DNA of 64,000 nt from Micromonospora gifhornensis (GTDB lineage: Bacteria; Actinomycetota; Actinomycetes; Mycobacteriales; Micromonosporaceae): NCBI RefSeq assembly GCF_016863515.1, contig NZ_BOPA01000016.1:1-64000 (forward strand), given 5' to 3'. Made by a program: the position numbers and the translations under genes. Positions 23,437 to 31,579 of the stretch are shown piece after piece. The notes below the pieces were generated by a model, which searched no databases, was not told where the DNA came from, and worked only from the letters and a program-made list of their open reading frames with translations. Each line of letters begins with the position of its first letter. Position 1 is the first letter of the stretch.

Positions 23437-24959
23437 GACCGGGCACCCTGTTCCGTCTGGCCTTCGTCGGCACCCGCAGCGACCGGGCCCGGGTGCCGGT
23501 CACCGCCGCCGGTGCGGCGATCGCGGTGCTGGTGCTGCTCTGCTGCGCCACCGTGCTCAGCATCGAGCCGGCTGCCGGGCGGTACCACAACCGGATGCTC
23601 ACCCAACCGGGCCTCCTGCTCAACGTCGCGGTGGCGATGCTGCTGTTCAGCATCCCGGTCCTGTTCCTGGTCGGGCAGTGTGCCCGGCTCGGCGCGCCGG
23701 CGCGTAACCGTCGGCTCGCGGCCCTGCGGATGGCCGGCGCGACGCCGAGGCAGATCGCCTGGGTCGCCGCCGTGGAGACCGGGCTGGCCGCGACGATCGG
23801 CGCGGCGGCCGGCACGGCCGGCTACTTCGTCGGGCGGGTGCTGCTCGACCGCCCGGACCTCGCCGGGGTACGGCCCCTGCCGACGGACGTGCTGCCGCCC
23901 GTCACGGCGATCGTCGCCATCGCGGTAGGGGTGCCGCTGCTGGCCACGCTGCTCACCGTCGCGTTGCTGCGTCGAGTGGCGATCACCCCGTTCGGCGTGC
24001 TGCGGCAGAGCCGGCAACAGCCGGTACGGGCTTGGCCCACGTTGCTGCTGGGGATCGGCCTGCTCGGCCTGGTGGCGATCAACGCGGCGATGCGCAGCGA
24101 ATACGTCCGGCAGGGCGGGTTCGGTGCCAACCGCGACGACCTGTTCGTCATCGCGCTGCTCGGCTGCACCGTCGTGATGCTGCTCGGCCTGATGTTCACG
24201 GTGGCCTGGATCGGTTACCACAGCGCCCGGCTGCTGCTGCGGGTCACGCGGCGGCCCAGCGCGCTGATCGCGGCCCGGCAGATCCTCGCCGACCCGCATG
24301 CCGGCAGCCGCAGCTTCACCGTCATCCTGGTCGTCACCGCCTTCGGCGCGGCCGCGATGATGCTGCACTCCTGGCTGGTCACCGACGTGGCGGTGCGGAC
24401 CGCCGCGATGCTCGACCCGGCCCTCGGCTACGACCGGCCGCCACTGGATCTCAGCGGCACCGCCGCCTTCCGCTCGGACGTCCACACCATCGTCAACACG
24501 GTGCTCATCGGCCTCATCGGGGTGGCCGCGCTCACCCTGCTGATCGCCCTCGTCGAATCCGGCGTCGCCCGCCGACGGGCCATCGCCGCCCTGGTCGCCG
24601 GTGGTACGCCGCGCGCCGTGCTGGCCCGTGCCCTGTGTTGGCGGGTTCTCCTGCCGGCGGTGCCCGGCATTGCCATCGCGGGGCTGGTCGGGATGCTCGG
24701 GATGCGCGCGTTCACGACCACCGCCACCGCGGGTTGGAGCCGGACGGTCTGCGTCGGCACCCCGGCCGAGTGTGCCGGGCCGGACGCCGAGCGTCACCTG
24801 GAGTACCGCGAGGTCACCCACACCCTCCAGACCTCGGTGCCCTGGGCCGAGGTCGGGGCGGTCATGTCTGTCGCGTTGCTGGCCGTGCTCCTGGTGATCG
24901 GGGCGAGTGTGCTGATGCAGCGCTCCACCACCGATCCCGCCGAACTGCGTGCCGGCTGA
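23433..24959 (+). CDS. FtsX-like ABC transporter permease
   Basis: A 508-aa membrane protein with around eight hydrophobic helices. There are two FtsX-like blocks, one near residues 60-200 (LAALRMAGATPRQIAWVAAVE) and one near 350-420 (AIAALVAGGTPRAVLARALCW), which is the typical duplicated layout of actinobacterial MacB-like permeases. The ATPase-contact motifs A-L-R-M-A-G-A-T and A-L-V-A-G-G-T are present. GTG 23433 overlaps the ATPase stop. Substrate unknown; PadR-linked systems of this type often export antibiotics or lipids. Confidence 0.9.
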   Translation: MRPGTLFRLAFVGTRSDRARVPVTAAGAAIAVLVLLCCATVLSIEPAAGRYHNRMLTQPGLLLNVAVAMLLFSIPVLFLVGQCARLGAPARNRRLAALRMAGATPRQIAWVAAVETGLAATIGAAAGTAGYFVGRVLLDRPDLAGVRPLPTDVLPPVTAIVAIAVGVPLLATLLTVALLRRVAITPFGVLRQSRQQPVRAWPTLLLGIGLLGLVAINAAMRSEYVRQGGFGANRDDLFVIALLGCTVVMLLGLMFTVAWIGYHSARLLLRVTRRPSALIAARQILADPHAGSRSFTVILVVTAFGAAAMMLHSWLVTDVAVRTAAMLDPALGYDRPPLDLSGTAAFRSDVHTIVNTVLIGLIGVAALTLLIALVESGVARRRAIAALVAGGTPRAVLARALCWRVLLPAVPGIAIAGLVGMLGMRAFTTTATAGWSRTVCVGTPAECAGPDAERHLEYREVTHTLQTSVPWAEVGAVMSVALLAVLLVIGASVLMQRSTTDPAELRAG

Positions 24960-25037
24960 GCAGTCAGGACGGCTGGCTGAGCAGGACGGCTGGCTGAGCA
25001 GGACGGCTGGCTGAGCAGTCAGGGCGGCTGGCTGGGC
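24954..25037. repeat. Tandem 17/21-bp repeat after the permease
   Basis: Units GGCTGAGCAGGACGGCT repeat in tandem. The first and fourth units carry an extra TCAG, and a partial fifth unit follows. The first unit includes the TGA stop of the permease gene. There are no spacers, so it is not a CRISPR array. Confidence 0.85.
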
Positions 25038-25212
25038 GGGCGGGGTGGCCGGTGATGCCGGCTGCCCCGCCCCGGCGGTCAAGGCGTTGGGGTGCCGTCG
25101 GGGGCCGGCACAGCGGGTGACCAGGGAACTGTCCCTTGTGGCCGATCCGGGTGCGGAAGCGGTCCAGGGGTGTCATAGGCTGCCGTCCGGTCATGAGCCG
25201 ACGAGGAGTGAT

Positions 25213-26181
25213 ATGACGCGTACTGTCCGTGGTCCGTTGCACCGGCTCGCCGCCCGGTGCCAGGCCCTCGTCGGCGCCTCCTGGTTCAACCTGGCCAGCT
25301 TCGCCGTGGTCATCGTCAACGCGATGGCGTTGGGCCTGGAGACGTACGGCGGGGTCGTCGCAATCGTGGGGACCGCGCTGCGGACGGTCGAGTACGTCTG
25401 TCTCACCCTGTTCGTGCTGGAACTGCTGGTGCGCTTCGGTGCCCACGCGCCGGCTCCCGGCGGGTTCTTCCGGGACCGGTGGAACGTCTTCGACCTGGTG
25501 ATCGTGGCCGCGCCGCTGCTGCCCGGCGTCCGGGAGAACGTGACCCTGCTGCGGTTGTTGCGGCTGGCCCGCATCGTCCGGGCGTTCCGGCTCTTCCCGA
25601 GCCTGCGGGTGATCCTGGTCGGCATCCGGCGCAGCCTGCCCGGGCTGGGCAGCTTCCTGCTGGTCACCGCGCTGCTGCTGTACGGGTACGCGATGCTGGG
25701 CTGGATGCTGTTCGGCGCCGCCTACCCGCAGGAGTACGGCAGCGTCGGGCAGGCCATGCTCACCCTGTTCCTGCTGCTGTCGCTGGACGGCATCACCGAC
25801 ACGCTCCAGGCCGGCCGGGAGGTCACCGGCTGGGCGGTGCTGTACTACGTCTCCTACATGGTGGCCGCCTGCTACCTGCTCACCAACCTGCTTGTGGGTC
25901 TGGTGCTGACCGCTCTGCAGGAAGCGCACCAGGACGAGCAGGTAGCCGCCCAACGGAGCGGTCGCCCGACCGATGGACACCCGGAGGACGAACCGTCGGT
26001 CCGCGAGCAGTTGGCCCGGGTGCAGGCCATCATCACCGACCTCGAACGGCGGCTGCCCGAGCAGCAGCTCATCGGTCCGCCGGCCACCGGCCGGGTGACC
26101 GCCGAGGCCGGCACGCTTGTGCTGTCCAAGCCGCAGGTAGGCCAGCGGTCCCGGACCAGAGGCCGCCGCAAACGCCGCTGA
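25213..26181 (+). CDS. Voltage-gated-type six-helix cation channel
   Basis: A 322-aa ion transport protein with six membrane helices. The S4-like segment LLRLLRLARIVRAFRLFPSLR (quoted in part: RLARIVRAFRLF) has Arg every third residue. The pore loop before S6 reads LFLLLSLDGITDTL, resembling the bacterial sodium/calcium channel filter region. The C-terminus (residues 235-322) is charged, with a predicted coiled coil (SVREQLARVQAIITDLERRL) that would fit tetramer assembly, and a basic tail. GAGGAG lies before ATG 25213. Ion selectivity cannot be assigned: the usual filter Glu is replaced by Asp-Gly. Confidence 0.87.
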   Translation: MTRTVRGPLHRLAARCQALVGASWFNLASFAVVIVNAMALGLETYGGVVAIVGTALRTVEYVCLTLFVLELLVRFGAHAPAPGGFFRDRWNVFDLVIVAAPLLPGVRENVTLLRLLRLARIVRAFRLFPSLRVILVGIRRSLPGLGSFLLVTALLLYGYAMLGWMLFGAAYPQEYGSVGQAMLTLFLLLSLDGITDTLQAGREVTGWAVLYYVSYMVAACYLLTNLLVGLVLTALQEAHQDEQVAAQRSGRPTDGHPEDEPSVREQLARVQAIITDLERRLPEQQLIGPPATGRVTAEAGTLVLSKPQVGQRSRTRGRRKRR

Positions 26182-26214
26182 CCATCACCGCAAAGCGCCA
26201 GGGCATGTTCGGCG

Positions 26215-27153
26215 CTACCGCGTGGCGGCCAACGTCACCGGTACGGAGACCAGCTTGGTGGGGCTGCCGTCGGCGGCGGACACCTCGTAGGCCTCGATGG
26301 TGCCGGGCTGTTCACGGTCCAGCCGGTAGCCGATGGTGACCCGGTAGCCGCCCCGGCAGCCGGTGCCGCAGGTGGCCGTGGTGAACGCGGTGGCCAGTTG
26401 TCGGCCGGTGGCGTCGCGTACCCGGACGCTGACGGTCGCCTCGAACACGTCGGCGCTGCCGCTGACGGTGACCGGGCTGGTCACCCGGTCTCCGATGACC
26501 GGGTGGGTGACCACGATCGCGGGCAGCAGGTCGGCGTAGTCGACGCGTCCGGCCGGTGCCGCGGTGCCGAAGGCGACCCGCCGGACGGTGGGGAACTGGG
26601 TGAGCGTGTAGACCACCTGCGCCTCGCGCAGCCGTGCGGTGCCCGGATCGGGGGCATCGGGCAGGCGTACCGTGGCGACCCCGGCCTCGATCCGGCTCAC
26701 CTCGGCTGCGGTCAGCAGGGTGACCAGACCGGCGTCGGCCTCCGCCCGGTTCGGTCCGGCGACCAGCTCGGCAAGTGCCAGCCGTGAGGTGGCGACGGTG
26801 GTGGGGCGGGTACGACGGGTCGGGGCGAGACGACCGTCCCGGACGTACCACAGCTCCAGGGTGAGGTTCGCAGGCCGGCTGCTGGCCACGGGCCCGGCGC
26901 TCGGCGGCGGGGGAGCGGAGGTGCCGGCGGCGGTCGTGGCGGTGGCGGCCGACGAAGCGACGCTGGCGGGCCCGCCGGGCACGGCGGCGGTGGTGGGTAC
27001 GCCGGTGGTGGGTGCGGGCACGGCCGGTGCCGGGCCGAGCGATCCGGACCGTGACGGCGCGCATCCCACGGCCAGGACCAGCACCACGACGGCAACGGCC
27101 GACAGGTGTCGGAACCGCCACGGTGCCGCCGCGCCGACCGGGTGCCGGCTCAC
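26215..27153 (-). CDS. Lipoprotein with GerMN and Gmad2 domains
   Basis: A 312-aa surface lipoprotein. The signal peptide ends in a lipobox (VLAVGCAPS, Cys near residue 32), followed by a Pro/Thr/Ala-rich linker, a GerMN domain (about 95-200, TLELWYVRDGRLAPTRR to VVYTLTQFPTVRRV) and a C-terminal Gmad2 immunoglobulin-like domain (VTHPVIGDRVTSPVTVSG). It overlaps the stop of the kinase gene by 4 bp and is the third gene of the regulator/kinase/lipoprotein operon. This matches LpqB/CseA-like arrangements, where a lipoprotein modulates an envelope-stress kinase. Confidence 0.88.
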   Translation of the reverse strand: MSRHPVGAAAPWRFRHLSAVAVVVLVLAVGCAPSRSGSLGPAPAVPAPTTGVPTTAAVPGGPASVASSAATATTAAGTSAPPPPSAGPVASSRPANLTLELWYVRDGRLAPTRRTRPTTVATSRLALAELVAGPNRAEADAGLVTLLTAAEVSRIEAGVATVRLPDAPDPGTARLREAQVVYTLTQFPTVRRVAFGTAAPAGRVDYADLLPAIVVTHPVIGDRVTSPVTVSGSADVFEATVSVRVRDATGRQLATAFTTATCGTGCRGGYRVTIGYRLDREQPGTIEAYEVSAADGSPTKLVSVPVTLAATR

Positions 27154-28598
27154 CCGGCACCACCGGCGGTGACGTCCGACGAGCCCGCGTCACACCGATC
27201 GGTGCCGGCGTCCAGCCGGTCGGGCAGGTCGAGACGGTCGGGCAGGTCGAGACGGAACCGGGTGCCGCTGCCCGCGGCGCTGTGCACGGTGAGCCGGCCG
27301 CCGAGCAGTTGGGCGTTCTCCTGGGCGATGGCCAGGCCGAGCCCGCTGCCACCGCCGGAGCGGGCCGGGTCGACCTTGTGGAAGCGGTCGAACAGGCGCG
27401 GCAGGTGTACGGCGGGGATGCCGGGCCCCTGGTCGTCGACGTCGAAGAACACCCGGTCACCGGCCCGCGTGACCCGGGCACGGATCTCGCCGTCGCCGTG
27501 CTGCACCGCGTTGGCGATCAGGTTGCCCAGCACCCGTTCCAGTCGGCGCGGGTCGGTGCGCAGCCGGACCGGCTCGTCGTCGACCTCGACCCGGCCCTGC
27601 CAGCCTCGGGTCGCCACGATCGCGCGCAACAGGGCCGGTGCGTCCACATCGGCGACCACGACGGCCTCCTGCCCGGCGTCCAGTCGGGAGATCTCCATCA
27701 GGTCCTCGACCAGGCGTCGCAGCCGGACCACGTCGTCGACCAGCAGCTCACCGGCGCGTCGGGCGTCGCCGGGCAGTTGGTCGAGGTGCTCGCGCAGCAG
27801 CGAGGCCGCGGCCACCAGAGCGGTGACGGGGGTACGCAGCTCGTGCGCGACGTCGGCGGTGAACCGCCGCTGGAGATCCTGCGCCCGGCGCAGCGCGACG
27901 ATCTTCGCCTGCAACGCCTCCGCCATCTCGTTGAACGAGGCGGCCCAGGCGCTGAACTCGTCCCGGCCACGTACCGGCAGCCGGGTGGCCAGCAGCCCTT
28001 CGGTGATCGCCCGGGCGGCCCGGCTCGCCCGCCCGACCGGTTCCAGGGTGCGCCGGGCGAGGGTGTGTCCGATCGCGGCGGCGAGCACCGTCACCAGGAC
28101 CCAGCCGGCCGCCAGGGCGTTGCGCAGCCGATCGAGGCCGGTGGCGACGTCGTCCTCGCCGGTGATCACGTACAGCTCGGCGGTGGAGCCGGGAATCCGC
28201 CCGCCCACCACGAGCAGCCGGGGTGGCCCGTCGCTGCGCTGGTAGCCGAGTTGCCCGGCCGCGACGGTGGCCCGGAGCGGTTCGCCCAGTGTCGGCGCGT
28301 GCTGCGGATGCGAGGGCCACACGTCCCCGGTGACCAGCACCACGTGCCGGCCGCTGCCCTCGAAGCTGGTGAGCAGTTCCGTGCGGCGCTGCTCGGTCAA
28401 CGGCAGGAACTGCCCGGCCAGCACCAGCCGGTACCGGGCGTCCGCGGCGGCGGCGTGCAGCGAGGCGTCGTAGCTGGCCTGCCGCAGCAGCAGGTACGAC
28501 CCGCCGGCGAGCACCCCGGCGGAGACCCCGGCGACCAGTACGAACGCGACGGTCAGGCGGCGACGTAGCCGGCCGGGACGTACCGGGTCCGTGGCCAT
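27150..28598 (-). CDS. HAMP-containing sensor histidine kinase (OmpR-class pair)
   Basis: A 482-aa kinase with an N-terminal helix (18-40), an extracytoplasmic sensor of about 130 residues, a second helix (WVLVTVLAAAIGHTLA), HAMP, the HisKA box (FTADVAHELRTPVTAL with the phospho-His) and a HATPase domain (NLIANAVQHGD, GPGIP, GGSGLGLAIAQE). It resembles AfsQ2/CseC-type actinobacterial sensors. The C-terminal tail contains a 6-residue duplication (LDLPDR twice) from a DNA repeat at 27217-27252. It lies 13 bp downstream of the response regulator. The signal is probably envelope-related, from the lipoprotein partner. Confidence 0.9.
   Translation of the reverse strand: MATDPVRPGRLRRRLTVAFVLVAGVSAGVLAGGSYLLLRQASYDASLHAAAADARYRLVLAGQFLPLTEQRRTELLTSFEGSGRHVVLVTGDVWPSHPQHAPTLGEPLRATVAAGQLGYQRSDGPPRLLVVGGRIPGSTAELYVITGEDDVATGLDRLRNALAAGWVLVTVLAAAIGHTLARRTLEPVGRASRAARAITEGLLATRLPVRGRDEFSAWAASFNEMAEALQAKIVALRRAQDLQRRFTADVAHELRTPVTALVAAASLLREHLDQLPGDARRAGELLVDDVVRLRRLVEDLMEISRLDAGQEAVVVADVDAPALLRAIVATRGWQGRVEVDDEPVRLRTDPRRLERVLGNLIANAVQHGDGEIRARVTRAGDRVFFDVDDQGPGIPAVHLPRLFDRFHKVDPARSGGGSGLGLAIAQENAQLLGGRLTVHSAAGSGTRFRLDLPDRLDLPDRLDAGTDRCDAGSSDVTAGGAG
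27217..27252. repeat. 18-bp perfect direct repeat inside the kinase 3' end
   Basis: CGGTCGGGCAGGTCGAGA occurs twice without a gap and keeps the reading frame, duplicating LDLPDR near the kinase C-terminus. A recent slippage event is the likely origin. Confidence 0.9.
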
Positions 28599-28611
28599 CG
28601 CCGTCGCCCGC

Positions 28612-29292
28612 TCAGCTCGCGGTCAGCTTGTAGCCGGCACCGCGTACGGTGCGGATCAGGCGTGGACTGGCCGGATCGTCCTCGATCTTGGCCCGCAGCC
28701 GCTGCACGGCCACGTCGACCAGCCGGCTGTCGCCGAGGTAGCCCTGCTCCCAGACCCGTTCCAGCAGCAGCTCGCGGGTGAAGACCTGACCCGGGCGGCG
28801 GGCCAGCTCCAGCAGCAGCCGGAACTCGGTGGCGGTCAGCGGCAGCTCGTGACCGTCGCGGCGGGCCACGAAGGCGCCCGGGTCGATCTCCAGGCGACCG
28901 ATCCGCAGCGGGCCCGGCTCGGGTGCTGCGACGGAGCGGCGTAGCAGCGACCGTACCCGGGCCACCAGTTCGGGCAGGTCGAAGGGTTTACGCAGGTAGT
29001 CGTCGGCGCCGCACTCCAGCCCGACCACCACGTCGATGGTGTCGGTGCGGGCGGTGAGCATGAGGATCGGCACCGCGCTGCTGCGCCGGATCTCCCGGCA
29101 CACCTGCAGACCGTCCAGGCCCGGCAGCAGCACGTCCAACACGATCAGATCGACCGACCCGGCCCGCCAGGCGGCCAGACCCTGTCGACCGTCGGCGGCG
29201 GTGTCCACCCGGAACCCGGCGCGGCGCAGCCCGAGGGCGGTGACCTCCCTGATGGAGGCGTCGTCCTCGACCACCAGCACGCGGCCGTCCAT
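28612..29292 (-). CDS. OmpR/PhoB-family response regulator
   Basis: A 226-aa regulator. The receiver domain starts MDGRVLVVEDDASIREV, with the Asp in LIVLDVLLPGLDG and the Lys in DYLRKPFDLPEL. The C-terminal winged helix has LTATEFRLLLELARRPGQVF and VDVAVQRLRAKIEDDP, then TVRGAGYKL. It is the first gene of the regulator/kinase/lipoprotein operon and resembles AfsQ1/CseB. ATG 29292 is the natural start. Confidence 0.93.
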   Translation of the reverse strand: MDGRVLVVEDDASIREVTALGLRRAGFRVDTAADGRQGLAAWRAGSVDLIVLDVLLPGLDGLQVCREIRRSSAVPILMLTARTDTIDVVVGLECGADDYLRKPFDLPELVARVRSLLRRSVAAPEPGPLRIGRLEIDPGAFVARRDGHELPLTATEFRLLLELARRPGQVFTRELLLERVWEQGYLGDSRLVDVAVQRLRAKIEDDPASPRLIRTVRGAGYKLTAS

Positions 29293-29345
29293 GACGTACC
29301 CAGGGTAGTCCTGCTCACCCCGGTCGTCGCTCGCCGTGACGGTCG

Positions 29346-29378
29346 GGGGCGGGTGCCCGAACGCCGGACACCCGCCCC
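29346..29378 (-). terminator. Hairpin terminator after the AMIN-like gene
   Basis: GGGGCGGGTG (29346-29355) and CACCCGCCCC (29369-29378) are perfect arms around a 13-nt loop, 30 bp beyond the stop of the minus-strand gene at 29408. It lies before the response regulator operon. Confidence 0.6.
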
Positions 29379-29407
29379 AGTTGCCGATCACTACTGCCCC
29401 TGCCCGG

Positions 29408-30040
29408 TCACTGCTGCCACTGGTGTGCCACGTCGAGGACGATCCGGCTGTGGGTGCCCGGCCCGGCCAAGACGAGGACCCGGAACGGCAGCCGGGCCCG
29501 TACGCCGACGGCGAAGGTGCTGTAGCCCTCGAAGCTGCCGCCGAAGACCACGTCGCGCAGCGTCTGGTAGCGCAGCACGTTGGCCACATGGTCACCGACC
29601 CGGTACGGCACGGTGGCGAGGTGCTCGTCGTCGTACGCGGGCGCCCGCAGCGACACCCGCAGCAGCGCGCCACCCGCGGTGTACGGCGACAGGGCCAGCC
29701 CTTCACCCTCGGTGTACGTCTCGCCGTAGCCGATCGAGTAGCCGGTGACCGTCCCGTCGAACTCGAACACCACCCGGTCGTAGCAGTCGTGCCGTCCGGT
29801 GCGTACCTCGGTCAACGGGGCGTCGCTCAGCGTGCCGGCCACCTTGTCCCCGCTGCCCCAGGTGATTCCGCAGTACGGCTCGCCGGTCGCGGCGGCTCTT
29901 GTACCGGCGGTGCCCGTCGTGCCGGCAGTGCCCGTCGTGCCTGAGGTGGTCGTCGTGCCGGCGGTGGCCGTTGTCCCGGCGGTGGTCAGGAGGACGGCGC
30001 ACGCCACCGTCAAGGCGGCGAGAGTTCTGCTGATTCGCAT
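29408..30040 (-). CDS. Secreted AMIN-like domain protein
   Basis: A 210-aa exported protein. It has a signal peptide (MRISRTLAALTVACAVLLTTAG), a Thr/Gly/Ala-rich linker made of a repeated hexapeptide (GTTGTA-like, residues 22-46), then a domain beginning EVRTGRHDCYDRVVFEFDG and ending HSRIVLDVAHQWQ. That is the layout of the actinobacterial AMIN-like domain, a predicted cell-wall-associated module of unknown ligand. It is a single gene with its own hairpin terminator. The linker length is likely to vary between strains because of the 18-bp tandem repeat. Confidence 0.8.
   Translation of the reverse strand: MRISRTLAALTVACAVLLTTAGTTATAGTTTTSGTTGTAGTTGTAGTRAAATGEPYCGITWGSGDKVAGTLSDAPLTEVRTGRHDCYDRVVFEFDGTVTGYSIGYGETYTEGEGLALSPYTAGGALLRVSLRAPAYDDEHLATVPYRVGDHVANVLRYQTLRDVVFGGSFEGYSTFAVGVRARLPFRVLVLAGPGTHSRIVLDVAHQWQQ
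29901..29985. repeat. 18-bp tandem repeat coding for the Thr-rich linker
   Basis: About five imperfect units of the form GTGCCGGCGGTGCCCGTC in the AMIN-like gene. Unit length is a multiple of three, so copy changes alter only linker length. Confidence 0.8.
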
Positions 30041-30183
30041 CGTGGATCTCCTCTCCGCTGCCGGCCCGCCCGCGCGGGCCGGTGATGCTCGTGGAGTCCA
30101 CCGTCGACACGCTTCGCCACCGCGCCTTCACCGGGACGTAACAGCCGGGCAACAGCCGGTGCAGGCGGTATGACACTTCCGTG

Positions 30184-30214
30184 ATGACATCTATTGACTG
30201 ATGTCTACTAATAT
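30184..30214 (+). promoter_or_regulatory. AT-rich promoter candidate with inverted repeat before the dual protease
   Basis: This is the most AT-rich stretch of the region. ATGACA (30184-30189) and TAATAT (30209-30214) could be -35 and -10 with 19 bp between. GACATC (30186-30191) and GATGTC (30200-30205) are inverted arms between them, so an operator is possible. ATGACACTT at 30170 also resembles the RiPP palindrome half. Confidence 0.4.
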
Positions 30215-30272
30215 CCACGGACATCGATCGCGGTGCGTCGATGTGCCGCGGGTATCCGCAGGGGAGTACGAG

Positions 30273-31463
30273 ATGATCCGACACAGACTGCTGCGCGCGG
30301 CCACCGTCGCGCTGGCAGCGGTGCTGACCGCGACCGGGCTGCAGGTGGCCACCGCCACCAGCGCCTCCGCCGCCCGAACCGTCTACTACGACGCGAGCCG
30401 GGCCGGGGAGTTCCGGACCAACTTCGACCAGGCCGCCCAGATCTGGAACAGCAAGGTCAGCAACGTCCGGCTGGTGCCCGGCACCCCCGCCAACGTCACC
30501 ATCCTGGTCGACACCGGCTGGCCCCGGGCGCAGGTCACCGGCTTCGGCTCCGGCCGGATCTGGATGGGCTGGCAGGCAGTCAACCAGGGCTACCACCGCA
30601 CCCGGATCGCCACCCACGAGTTCGGTCACATCCTCGGGCTGCCCGACCGGCGTACCGGGCTCTGCTCCGACCTGATGTCCGGCAGCAGCGCGCCGGTCTC
30701 CTGCACCAACGCCAACCCCAGCGCCGCCGAGGCCAGCCGGGTCAACCAGCTCTTCGCCGGCAGCCGCAGCACCGCCGAGGTCGCCGAGACGTACACCTGG
30801 ACCGGGGACGAGGCCGGAGGGATCGGCACGCTCGTGGTCAACGGGCGCCCGGCCACCGAGAACTACCCCTGGCTGGTCTACACCTCCGGCTGCACCGGCA
30901 CCCTGATCAAGGCCAACTGGGTGGTCACCGCCAAGCACTGCTCGACCCCCTCCTCGGTGCGGGTGGGCAGCATCAACCGCACCAGCGGCGGCACCGTCGT
31001 CGGCGTGAGCCGGGCGGTCAACCACCCGAGCATCGACGTCAAGCTGTTCCAGCTCTCCAGCTCGGTCAGCTACGCGCCGGCCCCGATCCCGACCACCTCG
31101 GGCGCGGTCGGCACCGCCACCCGGATCATCGGCTGGGGCCAGACCTGCGCGCCCCGCGGCTGCGGCTCCGCGCCGACCATCGCGAACGAGCTGGACACCT
31201 CGATCGTGGCCGACAGCCGGTGCCTGGGCATCAACGGCCCGTACGAGATCTGCACCAACAACACCAACGGCAACGCCGGCGCCTGCTACGGCGACTCGGG
31301 CGGCCCGCAGGTGCGGAAGATCAACGGCGTGTGGAACGTGATCGGTGCGACCAGCCGCGCCGGCAACAACAGCTCCACCTGCGCCACCGCCCCGTCCATC
31401 TACGGTGACCTCCCCTCGATCCGCTCCTGGATCAACACCCAGGTCGGCGGTCTGCCCGCCTGA
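30273..31463 (+). CDS. Secreted dual protease: snapalysin-like metalloprotease fused to trypsin-like serine protease
   Basis: A 396-aa exported protein. After a signal peptide (to about ATSASAA, residue 34) comes a small zinc metalloprotease domain of the snapalysin (M7) type with the zinc motif HEFGHILGLPD (H-E-x-x-H plus the Asp third ligand) and a CSDLMSG Met-turn. From about residue 190 comes a trypsin-fold (S1) domain: TAKHC with the catalytic His, Asp in SIDVKLFQL and Ser in GACYGDSGGP. Both catalytic sets look intact. Two complete proteases in one chain is unusual. The ribosome site GGGGAG precedes ATG 30273. A very strong terminator follows. Confidence 0.88.
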   Translation: MIRHRLLRAATVALAAVLTATGLQVATATSASAARTVYYDASRAGEFRTNFDQAAQIWNSKVSNVRLVPGTPANVTILVDTGWPRAQVTGFGSGRIWMGWQAVNQGYHRTRIATHEFGHILGLPDRRTGLCSDLMSGSSAPVSCTNANPSAAEASRVNQLFAGSRSTAEVAETYTWTGDEAGGIGTLVVNGRPATENYPWLVYTSGCTGTLIKANWVVTAKHCSTPSSVRVGSINRTSGGTVVGVSRAVNHPSIDVKLFQLSSSVSYAPAPIPTTSGAVGTATRIIGWGQTCAPRGCGSAPTIANELDTSIVADSRCLGINGPYEICTNNTNGNAGACYGDSGGPQVRKINGVWNVIGATSRAGNNSSTCATAPSIYGDLPSIRSWINTQVGGLPA

Positions 31464-31482
31464 CCCTGACACCGCTCGATCA

Positions 31483-31523
31483 CCTGGTGCCCGCGAGCCC
31501 GGACAGGGCTCGCGGGCACCAGG
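31483..31523. terminator. 18-bp perfect hairpin terminator
   Basis: CCTGGTGCCCGCGAGCCC (31483-31500) pairs perfectly with 31506-31523 around GGACA, 20 bp after the protease stop. It is the strongest short-loop hairpin in the window apart from the repeat family. Confidence 0.88.
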
Positions 31524-31579
31524 CCGCTTGCGCAGGGCGGCGGGGGCCGGCGGGTGCCGCCGTGGAATAGTGGCTGGTC

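Noticed and set aside
23361..25082. 573-codon frame on the minus strand across the ABC operon
   Set aside because: It spans two plus-strand genes with full family motifs and reads as low-complexity Gln/His/Arg sequence.
30170..30178. ATGACACTT before the dual protease as a third RiPP regulator site
   Set aside because: Only nine bases match and the second half of the palindrome is missing, so chance is likely.
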